A stretch of DNA of 13,234 nt from an uncultured Slackia sp. (GCA_934661005.1 CAKUIK010000058.1:1-13234), one strand, 5' to 3'; shown: positions 1-7,855, numbered from the stretch's first letter. The notes: generated from the letters alone by a model not told the origin. Program-made: numbers and translations.

Positions 1-16
1 CACGCATGGAAGATTA

Positions 17-940
17 TTACAGCCCTTTCGCCATCTCTTCCAAACGCCGCACTCGATGGTATACCGCGCTTTTCGAGAGCGGCGGATTCGCCCGCTGACC
101 AAGTTCCTTAAGGCTTGCATCGGGATTCTGCAAACGAAGCTTCACGAATTCCTGCAAACCTGGCGAAAGCTCCGCCATCTTGCCGCTTTCAGCAAGCTTA
201 CGAATGCTCACAATTTGATCAATAGCCGCCTCAGCGCTTTTCGCCTGGTTGGCGACCTCGGCGTTCACTTTGCGATTGATTTCGTTTCGAACGCTCTTGC
301 GAACACGCTCGTTTTCCATGGCGAGAGCGCATTGGTGCGCCCCGACGAACGCCAGGAATTCCGAGATCGCCTCCCCGCTTTTGAGATACACGATGTAGGA
401 ATTGCGCCGATGAAGCACACGCGCGTTAATATCACGATCGGCCATAAGTTTCACAAGCCCGTTTGCCAAATCCTCGCTTTCAACGGTAATTTCAAAATGG
501 AAATCACCGCGGGGCTCGGCAATGAACCCACTACCGAGAAAAGCGCCGCGCAAATATGCGGCGGCACAGCACGTTTTCTCTACCAAATGCGGAAGAATGC
601 CCATCTCGATGCCCGTTTTCGCAAGAATGCCCAAGTCGTGAAGAGCCGGCTCGAGATTCGGCTGCGAAGGAACGGTGATGAGGGAGTTTGGGGTTTTATG
701 GAGCACGCTGCGTCGCACCGTAAGCTCGGTTTTCAGCTTGTAGAGCGTATGCAACGAACGAATGACAAGACGCGCGACCGAACTGATTTCCGTCGCGATT
801 TCGAGTTTGTATCGCCCAGGGCCAGAAAACAGCAGCGTGCCTTCGATGCGCGCGATTGCAGCAAGCGTTGCTTTGTCGCAATGGCTGCACGTGGGAATAA
901 CGCGCGTGAGTTCGTCTTTGACATCGGCGGTAAACGACAT
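17..940 (-). CDS. whiA: WhiA, sporulation/cell-division type transcriptional regulator
   Basis: WhiA is a DNA-binding protein of Gram-positive bacteria. It is a developmental activator in Streptomyces and is linked to cell division and chromosome segregation in Bacillus. The 307-residue product has the family's usual length. The N-terminal part is the degenerate LAGLIDADG-like fold, with the typical CCAAAYLRGAFLGSGF stretch near residues 125-140. This is followed by the conserved RKSVRNEINRKVN segment and a C-terminal helix-turn-helix at about 258-307 (LRLQNPDASLKELGQ, then NPPLSKSAVYHRVRRLEE). The HTH reads SAVYHR where many homologues have SGVNHR. The start ATG gives the canonical MSFTADVKDEL opening, but its ribosome site (AGAAAG, about 9 nt upstream) is weak. 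It sits downstream of uvrC-rapZ-yvcK, as in most Actinobacteria and Firmicutes, but a terminator lies between it and yvcK, so separate transcription is likely. Identification is firm; the regulon is unknown. Confidence 0.96.
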   Translation of the reverse strand: MSFTADVKDELTRVIPTCSHCDKATLAAIARIEGTLLFSGPGRYKLEIATEISSVARLVIRSLHTLYKLKTELTVRRSVLHKTPNSLITVPSQPNLEPALHDLGILAKTGIEMGILPHLVEKTCCAAAYLRGAFLGSGFIAEPRGDFHFEITVESEDLANGLVKLMADRDINARVLHRRNSYIVYLKSGEAISEFLAFVGAHQCALAMENERVRKSVRNEINRKVNAEVANQAKSAEAAIDQIVSIRKLAESGKMAELSPGLQEFVKLRLQNPDASLKELGQRANPPLSKSAVYHRVRRLEEMAKGL

Positions 941-981
941 GAATGGGTGCTTTCTAGGCTTTATGAGCGAGTCGAACTCTC

Positions 982-987
982 AGTATA
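982..987 (-). promoter_or_regulatory. Candidate -10 box of a whiA promoter
   Basis: On the minus strand the hexamer TATACT (in GGTATACT) lies about 42 bases upstream of the whiA ATG and on the whiA side of the terminator that follows yvcK. I see no good -35 box at 16-18 bases spacing. The call rests on the -10 match and on the need for a promoter after the terminator. Confidence 0.35.
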
Positions 988-1013
988 CCGCAAATTCATG
1001 GAAAAGTGCGCCC

Positions 1014-1035
1014 TTGACGCTGCATGAATCGTCAA
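1014..1035. repeat. Inverted repeat upstream of whiA, possible operator
   Basis: Perfect 6-base arms TTGACG (1014-1019) and CGTCAA (1030-1035) are separated by 10 bases. The element lies just upstream of the candidate whiA -10 box. Arm length and spacing would suit a dimeric regulator, but 6-base arms can arise by chance. It does not resemble the GACAC-type motif reported for Streptomyces WhiA. Confidence 0.3.
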
Positions 1036-1130
1036 TTTACCAGCTCATACAGCCAAGCACGCAAAGAACGAAGCCTTCGAAGCAATACCGCAAAGCTTGC
1101 AGCAAAAAACGCGGCTCGAGGCCAACAATC

Positions 1131-1172
1131 AAAAATGAAGTGGGCCCACCCGGATTACCCGGATGAGCCCAC
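1131..1172 (-). terminator. Intrinsic terminator after yvcK
   Basis: Read on the minus strand, a 14-pair stem (arms 1159-1172 and 1140-1153, two G-U pairs, short AT-containing loop) begins 29 bases after the yvcK stop. It is followed by TTCATTTTT. It separates the uvrC-rapZ-yvcK unit from whiA. Confidence 0.85.
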
Positions 1173-1200
1173 GTTAACCGCGAAAACAATTACCCCTCGG

Positions 1201-2370
1201 TTATCCCTCGGTGCGCACCTTCACCACGTCGGCAGCGCGACGCTCCACCTCGCGGTCGCGAGCAAAGCGTGGCTGCGTGCGAGAAAGACGCAAAACCGTG
1301 CGGAACGCATTGCGCAAAGCAATTGGATCGTGCCATGTTGGTCGATTCGGGTCAACGAGGTCGCGAACCATGACGACCGTGCCGCGAGCCTGAATCGCAT
1401 CAGCGTCATCGCAAGAGATGAGTACGGGCCGAATTTCTTCGCCATGCACACCAACAGCATTCGGTCGCACATCGAGGTCGACGCTCGCGCATGCTCCGTC
1501 GCCAGGATGAAGCGAGTCGACGCTATGCACGAGCATATAGTCGACAAGGCCTTCCATGCCATGGCGGCAGAGCGCTTCATAATGCTCGAGCGCCGTCATA
1601 CCGCGCGTTTCACCCTGTTGATCAGCGAGCGAGCACACGAAAAGCGTCGCCGCATTCGATTCGCGAATCGCATCAATCACGCCTGGCACCAGCAGATTCG
1701 GCAAGATCGACGTGAACAGCGAGCCAGGGCCCAGCACGATGAAGTCGGCTTCGCGAATCGCATCGAGCGCAGGCTCATATGCGCGAACGGGCGCTTCCGA
1801 CTCGAGCCACGCGCGATAGAGTGTTGAGTCGGAATGGCTCGCTTTCGCCTGGCCATCGAGCTTGCATCCGTTCCATGTGGCGGCGCACAAGCGAACTTTA
1901 TCGAGCGTTGAGGGATAGACATTTCCCTTGGCGTTCAATAAACGCGAACAAATGCTTATCGCCTCAGGGAACGATCCCGTTGATTCTTCAAGAGCCGAAA
2001 GCATGAGGTTGCCCAGAGTATGGTTGCGGGCGAATGAGAAGCGATACTTGAACGCCCTCGTGAGCGGATCGCCCTCGTCGGCTGCCATCGCAACGAGACA
2101 CTTACGAATATCGCCCGGAGGAAGCACGCCCGCTTCCTCACGCAAAATGCCCGTCGATCCACCGTCATCTGCCATGGCGACCACGGCCGAAGTGTCAGCC
2201 TCAAGAGAAAGCAACGTGCGAATAGATACAGGAGCCCCCGTTCCACCGCCAATCACGACCGCTTTCACGGGCGCCGCGGTATCGTGAAGGGCCTGCGCAC
2301 CCACATCACGCTCGAGTTTTGCAAACGCCGCCGTCGCCGACGGGTCCAAAGAAAATGGGGTGCCCATCAC
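1201..2370 (-). CDS. yvcK: YvcK / CofD-like gluconeogenesis factor
   Basis: This is the YvcK (MgfK, CuvA) branch of the CofD-like family. Homologues bind UDP-sugars and are needed for normal cell shape and for growth on gluconeogenic carbon sources. The 389-residue product shows a Rossmann nucleotide site GGGTG at 41-45, DDGGSTG at 68-74, PPGDIRKCL at 84-92, NHTLGNL at 116-122 and GPGSLFTS at 214-221. These are the family's substrate-pocket motifs. It is longer than many members (about 320) because of roughly 35 extra N-terminal residues and a longer C-terminus. The GTG at 2370 overlaps the rapZ stop by four bases (GTGA). An in-frame ATG three bases further in (2367) is an equally plausible start, and both share a GAAGG ribosome site. 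It is the last gene before a strong terminator. The F420-pathway CofD is excluded by context and by the YvcK-type motifs. Confidence 0.95.
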   Translation of the reverse strand: MMGTPFSLDPSATAAFAKLERDVGAQALHDTAAPVKAVVIGGGTGAPVSIRTLLSLEADTSAVVAMADDGGSTGILREEAGVLPPGDIRKCLVAMAADEGDPLTRAFKYRFSFARNHTLGNLMLSALEESTGSFPEAISICSRLLNAKGNVYPSTLDKVRLCAATWNGCKLDGQAKASHSDSTLYRAWLESEAPVRAYEPALDAIREADFIVLGPGSLFTSILPNLLVPGVIDAIRESNAATLFVCSLADQQGETRGMTALEHYEALCRHGMEGLVDYMLVHSVDSLHPGDGACASVDLDVRPNAVGVHGEEIRPVLISCDDADAIQARGTVVMVRDLVDPNRPTWHDPIALRNAFRTVLRLSRTQPRFARDREVERRAADVVKVRTEG

Positions 2371-3305
2371 GCACGCACCTTCGAGTCGCTTGAAAGTTCA
2401 TTTTGCACCGATTCGGCAAGAGCCAAATCACGATGCGTCACGCTTACGCGATAGCCGCGCGTGCGCAGATAGTCTCCGGTCGCTTCAGCAATCGCAACGC
2501 TACGGTGTTGGCCGCCCGTGCAGCCCACCGCAATAGCCAACTGCTGCTTGCCCTCCTTCACATAACCAGGCATAACGCAATCAAGCAAGCTCTTCCAATG
2601 AGCCATGAATTCGACCGTCTCGTCACGATACATCACAAAATCGCGCACAGGAGCATCAAGGCCAGTAAGCGATTTAAGCGCAGGATCGTAGTAGGGGTTC
2701 GGAAGGAAGCGCACGTCGATAACGATATCGGCATCGAGCGCCGCACCGTGCTTGAAGCCAAACGAATACACGGTGACCGCAAGCCCTTCTCGCTCGTCGC
2801 CATCGCCGAACAATTCGCGAATTTTCGAGCGAAGCTGCATAGGAAGCATATCGGTGGTGTTCACCACATCTTGCGCCATGACGCGGAGCTGGAACAGCAG
2901 CGCGCGCTCAGCGGTAATGCCCTGGGCGATAGTCATGCCCTCGTCACACAACGGATGGCGGCGGCGGCTCGCCTTGTAGCGCGCCACAAGCTTGTCGTCA
3001 TCGGCATCGAGGAATATGACGCGGAAGGGCACGCCCTTGCGTTTCAGCGCATCGAGTTCGCCGTCGAGGTCGGCGAAATAATCTTTGTTGCGCGCATCGC
3101 ACACAACCGCGAGCTTGCGCGACAGGCCATCGCTCCCATCGGAAGTCACAACAAGCAACTGGCCAAGAAGACTCGCAGGCAGATTGTCGATGCAGAAATA
3201 CCCCAAGTCCTCGAAAGCATGCATCGCTTCCGTACGGCCAGCGCCGCTCATGCCCGTAATTATGACCAGATCATTCGGACTCTTGCCCATTGCGCGCTCG
3301 TCCAT
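2367..3305 (-). CDS. rapZ: RapZ (YvcJ-type) nucleotide-binding regulator
   Basis: RapZ-family P-loop protein. The E. coli member binds GlcN6P and small RNAs to control glmS. The Bacillus member YvcJ hydrolyses GTP and affects competence. The role in Actinobacteria is not well defined. The 312-residue protein has a Walker A motif GMSGAGRT at 18-25, with R where the canonical motif has K, as I recall being usual in actinobacterial members. EDLGYFCIDNLP, VCDAR, FLDADDDKLVARY and RRRHPL follow. The C-terminal domain carries VYSFGFKHG, ADIVIDVRFLPNPYY and the hallmark GCTGGQHRSVAIAE. The chosen ATG has a strong GGGGAGAA ribosome site 7 bases upstream; a later ATG (3290) lacks one. It starts 23 bases after uvrC and overlaps yvcK, so the three are almost surely co-transcribed. 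Confidence 0.95.
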   Translation of the reverse strand: MDERAMGKSPNDLVIITGMSGAGRTEAMHAFEDLGYFCIDNLPASLLGQLLVVTSDGSDGLSRKLAVVCDARNKDYFADLDGELDALKRKGVPFRVIFLDADDDKLVARYKASRRRHPLCDEGMTIAQGITAERALLFQLRVMAQDVVNTTDMLPMQLRSKIRELFGDGDEREGLAVTVYSFGFKHGAALDADIVIDVRFLPNPYYDPALKSLTGLDAPVRDFVMYRDETVEFMAHWKSLLDCVMPGYVKEGKQQLAIAVGCTGGQHRSVAIAEATGDYLRTRGYRVSVTHRDLALAESVQNELSSDSKVRA

Positions 3306-3328
3306 AGATACGTTCTCCCCTCATCACG

Positions 3329-5407
3329 CTACTCGCCTCGGGCCCACTCGGGCACGCCTTCGTTTTCGTCTTTAGCAGCTTCATCAAAACGTGCGGGCGC
3401 AATTCCATCGCCCATCACCTCAGCCTTTTCACGCTCGCCATTATACTGCGCGAGCACGACGGCCACTTCGCGAGCGACCTCTTCGGGCACAGCGCCAAGG
3501 CCGACGACCTCTTCAGCATCCATGTCTCGCAGTTTGCGAAAGCCGCCCGCTGCCGCAAGCAGCGCCTTCTTTCGAACGGGCCCCAGTCCGACCACGTCGT
3601 CGAGAATCGATTTCGTCATGCCCTTACCACGTAGCTCGCGGTGGAACGTGATGGCAAACCGATGGGCCTCATCGCGCACCTGCTTCACCAAATACAGCGA
3701 CGCCGATCCGCTCGGCAGCACCACCGGACCGCTTTCCTGCCAAGGAACGAACAATTCCTCGTCTCGCTTGGCCAAACCAGCCAGCGCAATATCGTGAATG
3801 CCCATTTCGTCAAACATCTTGAGCACGGCGTTGAGCTGAGGCAAACCGCCGTCGAGAATAATCAAATCGGGCTTCGATCCGAAGCGTTCATCGGCCATAC
3901 GCTCCGGGCAATAGCGACGCTGCATAACCTCTTGCATCGACAGAAAGTCGTTAGCTTCGTCAAGCGGGGTTTTAATCTTAAACCTTCGGTATTGGTTTTT
4001 GTCGGGCCTGCCACCCGTGAATACCACCATCGAAGCAACGGTATAGGACCCATGGATGGTTGAAATGTCGAAGCATTCAATGCGCATGGGCGCAACATCC
4101 ATGGCAAGCGCGCTTTCGAGCTGCAGAAGGGCGTCATTGATGCGTTTGTCCTCGTAATTGGTGCGCACCTTGTAGCGCATAAGGGTATGCTGCGCATTTT
4201 TGCAGGCCATTTCAAGCAAATCACGCTTCTCGCCACGCTGGGGAACAGTGAAGTGAACCTTCGCCCCGTGCGACGAATCGAGCTTGCCCGAGAGCCAATC
4301 TTCCATAGCGCACGCATCTTCTAGCTCGCGCTCGACAATCACCTCGTGAGGGATAGACGTCGTGGCATCGTAATAGCGAAGAAGAAATGTGTGCAGCAGG
4401 TCTTCATCGGGAACATCTCGGCCACGGTCGAGAACGAACTCGTTTCCGTTTACGATACGACCCTCTCGCACCATGAACACGTGAACGCCAGCAATCGTCT
4501 CTTCACGAGCTATGCCTATGACATCGGCATTCAAATTGCGCGTCGATACGGCGTGCTGCTTATCGGAAAGCGAATTGATCGTATCGATGCGCGCCTTGAT
4601 GCGACCAGCACGCTCGAAATCGAGCTCGCCGGCAGCATCGTGCATTTCCTCGGTGAGCTCGTCGATGAATTCGCGGCGATTGCCCGCAAGGAAACGCTCA
4701 ATTCGCGCAACGTTGCGCCGGTATTCTTCGGGTGTCACGCGACCGCAGCACGCACCGGGCCCAAGACCAACATTCGCGTCGAAACACGGTCGCGTACCCG
4801 CTTCCGACAAAAAGGCATCGAGCGAACCAGCGTCGAGTTTGCGCTTCAGGCGGCGCCACTCGTTGCAACGCGACGAGCAAATAGGAACGACCTTGCGCGC
4901 GATGTCGACAAGCTGGCGAGCGGCACGACTGTCGGTATAAGGCCCAAAATAGCGGGTGCCCTCCACGTGCTTTTCGCGCGTGTATTTAAGAGCGGGGAAA
5001 GCATCGCTTTTGGTGATTGCGATGAACGGGTAGCTTTTATCGTCTTTGAAATCGGCGTTGAAGAACGGCGAGAACTGATTGATGAGGTTCTTCTCGAGCA
5101 CGAGCGACTCGTGCTCGTTATTCACCACCACGTATTCAAACGTCGACACCTGTTCGAGCATCATGGGTATTTTGGCACGTTCATCTTGCCCCATGACGTA
5201 TTGCTTCATGCGAGCACGAAGCTGCTTCGCCTTGCCAACGTAAATCACCTGGCCCGAAGCGTCTTTCCATAAATACACGCCGGGCAACGTGGGAACGCTT
5301 TTCAATTGTTCTTTCAGTCGGGCGATCTTCTCATCGAACGACTCATGCTCGGGCGGCGCGTCGAGAACGACGCCGCCGGCCGCGCTCAAATAATCTGTGG
5401 CCATCAT
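3329..5407 (-). CDS. uvrC: UvrC, excinuclease ABC subunit C
   Basis: UvrC makes the two incisions around a lesion bound by UvrA/UvrB in nucleotide excision repair. From the chosen start the protein has 692 residues, longer than the usual ~600-620. About 35 extra residues precede the GIY-YIG nuclease (LPGVYLWKD at 41-49, VIYVGKAK at 54-61), and there is an acidic C-terminal tail. The UVR motif (DFERAGRIKARID), the RNase H-like second nuclease domain (IECFDIS, then TGGRPDKNQYRRFKIKT) and the C-terminal tandem helix-hairpin-helix (VVGLGPVRKKALLAA, VVGLGAVPEEVAREVA) are all visible. Two adjacent ATGs (5407, 5404) overlap the stop of the preceding glycosyltransferase. A GAAGG site at 5412-5416 is 7 bases from the second ATG and 4 from the first. 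An upstream in-frame ATG at 5458 would lie inside the GT and adds non-conserved residues. First of the uvrC-rapZ-yvcK trio. Confidence 0.96.
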   Translation of the reverse strand: MMATDYLSAAGGVVLDAPPEHESFDEKIARLKEQLKSVPTLPGVYLWKDASGQVIYVGKAKQLRARMKQYVMGQDERAKIPMMLEQVSTFEYVVVNNEHESLVLEKNLINQFSPFFNADFKDDKSYPFIAITKSDAFPALKYTREKHVEGTRYFGPYTDSRAARQLVDIARKVVPICSSRCNEWRRLKRKLDAGSLDAFLSEAGTRPCFDANVGLGPGACCGRVTPEEYRRNVARIERFLAGNRREFIDELTEEMHDAAGELDFERAGRIKARIDTINSLSDKQHAVSTRNLNADVIGIAREETIAGVHVFMVREGRIVNGNEFVLDRGRDVPDEDLLHTFLLRYYDATTSIPHEVIVERELEDACAMEDWLSGKLDSSHGAKVHFTVPQRGEKRDLLEMACKNAQHTLMRYKVRTNYEDKRINDALLQLESALAMDVAPMRIECFDISTIHGSYTVASMVVFTGGRPDKNQYRRFKIKTPLDEANDFLSMQEVMQRRYCPERMADERFGSKPDLIILDGGLPQLNAVLKMFDEMGIHDIALAGLAKRDEELFVPWQESGPVVLPSGSASLYLVKQVRDEAHRFAITFHRELRGKGMTKSILDDVVGLGPVRKKALLAAAGGFRKLRDMDAEEVVGLGAVPEEVAREVAVVLAQYNGEREKAEVMGDGIAPARFDEAAKDENEGVPEWARGE

Positions 5408-6414
5408 TCGGCCTTCGTCGCACCCGTCACGTCGACGAGCGATGGCATGGGTTGCCACGAAGCATCGCGCAAGATTTTACGAGAGTCACGCCAACCGGCA
5501 AACAGTCGCTTCGTTCCCGAAGCAAAATGGGCGCGATCGACGATAATGAGTCGCACAAATTCTTTCGCAAACGTAAGTAATGTTCCCAGCCCGAAAGCGA
5601 AACGGCGATAATCGCCATAATATTTGAAATAACGTGCCATGTAACCGCGATTGCGCATGATGTAATAGCGCGTGTTATCGCTTGTGGAATTAAGCTGACG
5701 CACGCCCGCTATGTCCCAATTCTTCATTTCACGCGTGCGGCGCATGACAAAATCGGGAACGACCACGGGCTGGCACACCTTCGATGCCCGATAGCCATAC
5801 ATCGCATCGTCCCAGTACAAGAAAAAGCGATCATCGGGAAAGCCAATGCGCTCAACAACCTCGCGCGCGAAAAGACCGCCCTCGAAGCAAGCGACGTTCA
5901 TGGGGCGCTCCTCCTCGAAGTTGAAAGCTGCCGGAGCGAACGGGTCGTAAATGCCCAGCGATATGCTGAAATGGTATTGCCAATAGAAAGGACCGCCGTC
6001 GTAATCGTAGCGCGACCCTTGAACAACCTGGTAGCGTTCGGCCCATTTCGAAAGGCGCGCAAGCCCTTCCGGTTCGATTGCGACGTCATCGTCCATAAGC
6101 CAGAACCACTGGGCACCAAGCTCATAGGCAGCCTTCACGCCGGCTGAAAACCCGCCAGAACCACCCAAGTTTTCAGGCTGGGGACAATACACAACGCGGC
6201 TTTCGCCCCCACGCGAATCAGCACCACCGTTGCCCCACAAATCGTTGGCCTCGTCTTCGAAAACGCGCACAACTTCAGCGGTCGCCTGAGAATTCTCGTT
6301 ATCAACAACAACGATGCGCCATGGCGCCTCAGTCGAGTTCAAATAAGAATCGAATAGTTTACGCAGCAATTCCTGACGTTTGAAAGTCACCACGACAATG
6401 GCAACGTTTTCCAT
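5404..6414 (-). CDS. Family-2 glycosyltransferase, GlfT1/rhamnosyltransferase-like (probable galactofuranosyl transferase)
   Basis: Soluble or peripheral GT-A glycosyltransferase of 336 residues. It opens with VAIVVVTFKR (4-13) and has VVVDNENS (36-43), ENLGGSGGFSAGV (81-93) and the metal/donor motif LMDDDV (106-111). WDDAMYGYRA (201-210) corresponds to the catalytic-base region W(D/E)DxxxxxR, and YYIMRNRGY is at 250-258. This combination is typical of GlfT1-like and rhamnosyltransferase-like GT2 enzymes that build actinobacterial galactans and other surface glycans. There is no predicted membrane helix. The ATG at 6414 is chosen because it follows a GAGGTGGAG ribosome site and begins directly at the first beta strand; an upstream ATG at 6471 has no such site. 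The stop overlaps the uvrC start (ATGATG), so translation is probably coupled. A UDP-galactopyranose mutase lies about 4 kb away. Family assignment is firm; sugar specificity is inferred. Confidence 0.85.
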   Translation of the reverse strand: MENVAIVVVTFKRQELLRKLFDSYLNSTEAPWRIVVVDNENSQATAEVVRVFEDEANDLWGNGGADSRGGESRVVYCPQPENLGGSGGFSAGVKAAYELGAQWFWLMDDDVAIEPEGLARLSKWAERYQVVQGSRYDYDGGPFYWQYHFSISLGIYDPFAPAAFNFEEERPMNVACFEGGLFAREVVERIGFPDDRFFLYWDDAMYGYRASKVCQPVVVPDFVMRRTREMKNWDIAGVRQLNSTSDNTRYYIMRNRGYMARYFKYYGDYRRFAFGLGTLLTFAKEFVRLIIVDRAHFASGTKRLFAGWRDSRKILRDASWQPMPSLVDVTGATKAE

Positions 6415-6418
6415 GTAT

Positions 6419-6427
6419 CTCCACCTC
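6419..6427 (-). promoter_or_regulatory. Ribosome binding site deciding the GT start
   Basis: GAGGTGGAG on the minus strand ends four bases before the ATG at 6414. This favours that start over the upstream in-frame ATG at 6471. Confidence 0.7.
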
Positions 6428-6492
6428 TCGAAGCACGACAACCCCTCTTCGATAATTGAAGGAACCATCAAGGAGCATGTTCTTCGGCATAA

Positions 6493-6521
6493 TTACGCGC
6501 AGTTACGTGAATATGTATTAT
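6493..6521 (+). promoter_or_regulatory. Candidate promoter of the wecA/tagO-like gene
   Basis: The plus-strand hexamer TATTAT (6516-6521) matches the -10 consensus at five positions. The sequence 17 bases upstream, TTACGC (6493-6498), is a poor -35. The alternative TAGAAT at 6521-6526 is also possible. The gene begins about 75 bases downstream. Confidence 0.35.
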
Positions 6522-6545
6522 AGAATATCCGTTTGGTACTAAGAA
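6517..6545 (-). promoter_or_regulatory. Candidate promoter of the GT-uvrC-rapZ-yvcK operon
   Basis: On the minus strand a perfect TATAAT (6517-6522) is preceded, at a 17-base spacing, by a weak -35 TTCTTA (6540-6545). Transcription would start near 6510, giving a leader of roughly 95 bases before the GT. It overlaps the -10 of an opposing candidate promoter. Confidence 0.45.
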
Positions 6546-6564
6546 GGGCGTCGCCGACCCCTTC
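6543..6564. other. Leader hairpin upstream of the wecA/tagO-like gene
   Basis: GAAGGG (6543-6548) pairs with CCCTTC (6559-6564), and GTC (6550-6552) pairs with GAC (6556-6558), with one bulged C and a GCC loop. No T tract follows, so a terminator is unlikely. It would lie in the 5' leader of the downstream gene. Confidence 0.35.
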
Positions 6565-6599
6565 GCATTCCTACACATTCGATCGAGCGAGGAGCGTGC

Positions 6600-7784
6600 A
6601 TGACTTGGTTGCAATATGCCATCGTGGCAGCGGTTGCGTGCATTGCCACCATGGCACTTGTTCCGCCCGTAAAGCACCTCGCGTTTAAAATCGACGCCGT
6701 CGACTACCCAAGTGAACGCCGAGTCAATAAGCAGCCCACCGCGCGTTTTGGCGGAGTGGCGATGTTCGGCGGGCTGTTGTGCGGCCTAGGAGTCATTCTT
6801 GTCGGGGTCGTTTTCTTCGACTGGCACTTCCCGCTTCACTCATTTGTCGCACGCGAAATTTCATACCCGGGAATATTCATGGGCATAACGCTTGCGTTTC
6901 TCGTGGGCGTGGCAGATGACATCTTCGATTTGCGTCCCACGCATAAATTCCTGGGTCAAGTCATAGCGGCGACGATAGTGGCCGCATCAGGCCTTCTGCT
7001 CACCGACATGATGAACCCGTTTGGCCACGAACAGCTTATGTTCGGTTGGCTATCCTACCCCATCACAGTGTTTTATCTTGTGGCATTCTGCAACGTCATC
7101 AATCTCATTGACGGCTTGGACGGTTTGGCAGCAGGCATTACGGCAATTTCCTCGGCCGCGATGGTCGTTTTCGCCATTCTTACCGTACGACCCGAAGCGG
7201 CGTTCTTCGGATTGGCGCTCGTCGGCGTTTGTCTTGGTTTTTTGCGTTACAACTTCCACCCCGCAAGCATTTTTATGGGCGATTCGGGATCCATCCTGCT
7301 TGGCATGTCGCTCGGCGTCGTCTCGCTTTTCGCGACTACGAAATCGACCCTGTTCGTATCTTTGCTCATGCCCATCATTGTCGCGGGCGTTCCGGTCATC
7401 GACACGGCAGCAGCCATCATTCGCCGAAAGCGCCAGCACAAATCGGTTATGCAGGCCGACCGCGGCCACATTCACCATCGGCTGCTTTCGGAAGGCTACA
7501 GCCAACGCTCGACCGTTCTTATCATGTGGGGATGGACCGCCATCCTCTCCATTTCCGCACTCTTTATTACCGAAATGCACGGGCTCGCGCGTTTGCCGTT
7601 CGTCTGCCTCGCTCTTGGCGTTTCGGCGTTTTTCATTATCAAGCTGAACCTGTTGGGCCCCGTTTTGCAACATCATTACAACCCACGCCCATCCACGGGC
7701 AAAAAGCGCATCAACGAGCAGTTCAATGCGGCTTCGGGCAACGTCTCTATGCCTCCAAGCACCAAGGGAGAACAAGAGGAGTAG
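6600..7784 (+). CDS. WecA/TagO-type undecaprenyl-phosphate GlcNAc-1-phosphate transferase
   Basis: Polytopic membrane enzyme of the MraY/WecA superfamily. It moves GlcNAc-1-phosphate (or a related sugar phosphate) from the UDP-sugar to polyprenyl phosphate, the first step of many wall teichoic acid, arabinogalactan and capsular glycans. The 394 residues show DYPSERRVNKQPTARFGG (35-52), the aspartate motif ADDIFD (105-110), NLIDGLDGLAAG (168-179), MGDSGS (226-231) and HIHHRL (290-295). The histidine motif separates WecA/TagO from MraY. About ten to eleven hydrophobic segments are visible, followed by a hydrophilic tail from about residue 362. GAGGAG sits 5 bases before the ATG, and the gene ends in tandem TAG stops. 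It is divergent from the GT operon and 71 bases ahead of the deacetylase on the same strand, so an operon is likely. The exact sugar cannot be told from sequence. Confidence 0.9.
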   Translation: MTWLQYAIVAAVACIATMALVPPVKHLAFKIDAVDYPSERRVNKQPTARFGGVAMFGGLLCGLGVILVGVVFFDWHFPLHSFVAREISYPGIFMGITLAFLVGVADDIFDLRPTHKFLGQVIAATIVAASGLLLTDMMNPFGHEQLMFGWLSYPITVFYLVAFCNVINLIDGLDGLAAGITAISSAAMVVFAILTVRPEAAFFGLALVGVCLGFLRYNFHPASIFMGDSGSILLGMSLGVVSLFATTKSTLFVSLLMPIIVAGVPVIDTAAAIIRRKRQHKSVMQADRGHIHHRLLSEGYSQRSTVLIMWGWTAILSISALFITEMHGLARLPFVCLALGVSAFFIIKLNLLGPVLQHHYNPRPSTGKKRINEQFNAASGNVSMPPSTKGEQEE

Positions 7785-7826
7785 TAGAGTTTCCGCGCCA
7801 CATGCTCGCGAAAAATGTTCTACCAG

Positions 7827-7836
7827 GCATATATGC
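7827..7836. repeat. Perfect 10-base palindrome before the deacetylase
   Basis: GCATATATGC lies in the 71-base gap between the two genes, about 20 bases upstream of the deacetylase ATG. It could be an operator or part of a weak promoter, but palindromes of this size also occur by chance. Confidence 0.2.
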
Positions 7837-7855
7837 ATAAGGGGAAGGGAATGCA

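Noticed and set aside
2403..3797. A 464-residue plus-strand open frame opposite rapZ and the end of uvrC
   Set aside because: It lies antisense to two well-identified genes, has low-complexity Ser/Arg-rich composition and no conserved motif.
4346..5272. A 308-residue plus-strand open frame opposite uvrC
   Set aside because: Antisense to conserved uvrC domains; composition mirrors the uvrC codons and no family is recognisable.
5408..5458. A longer uvrC start
   Set aside because: The 17 added residues are not part of the UvrC family and lie wholly inside the preceding GT. The ATGATG overlap start is better supported.
6415..6471. An N-terminal extension of the GT next to uvrC
   Set aside because: No ribosome site before 6471, while GAGGTGGAG precedes the ATG at 6414, which starts at the first conserved beta strand.
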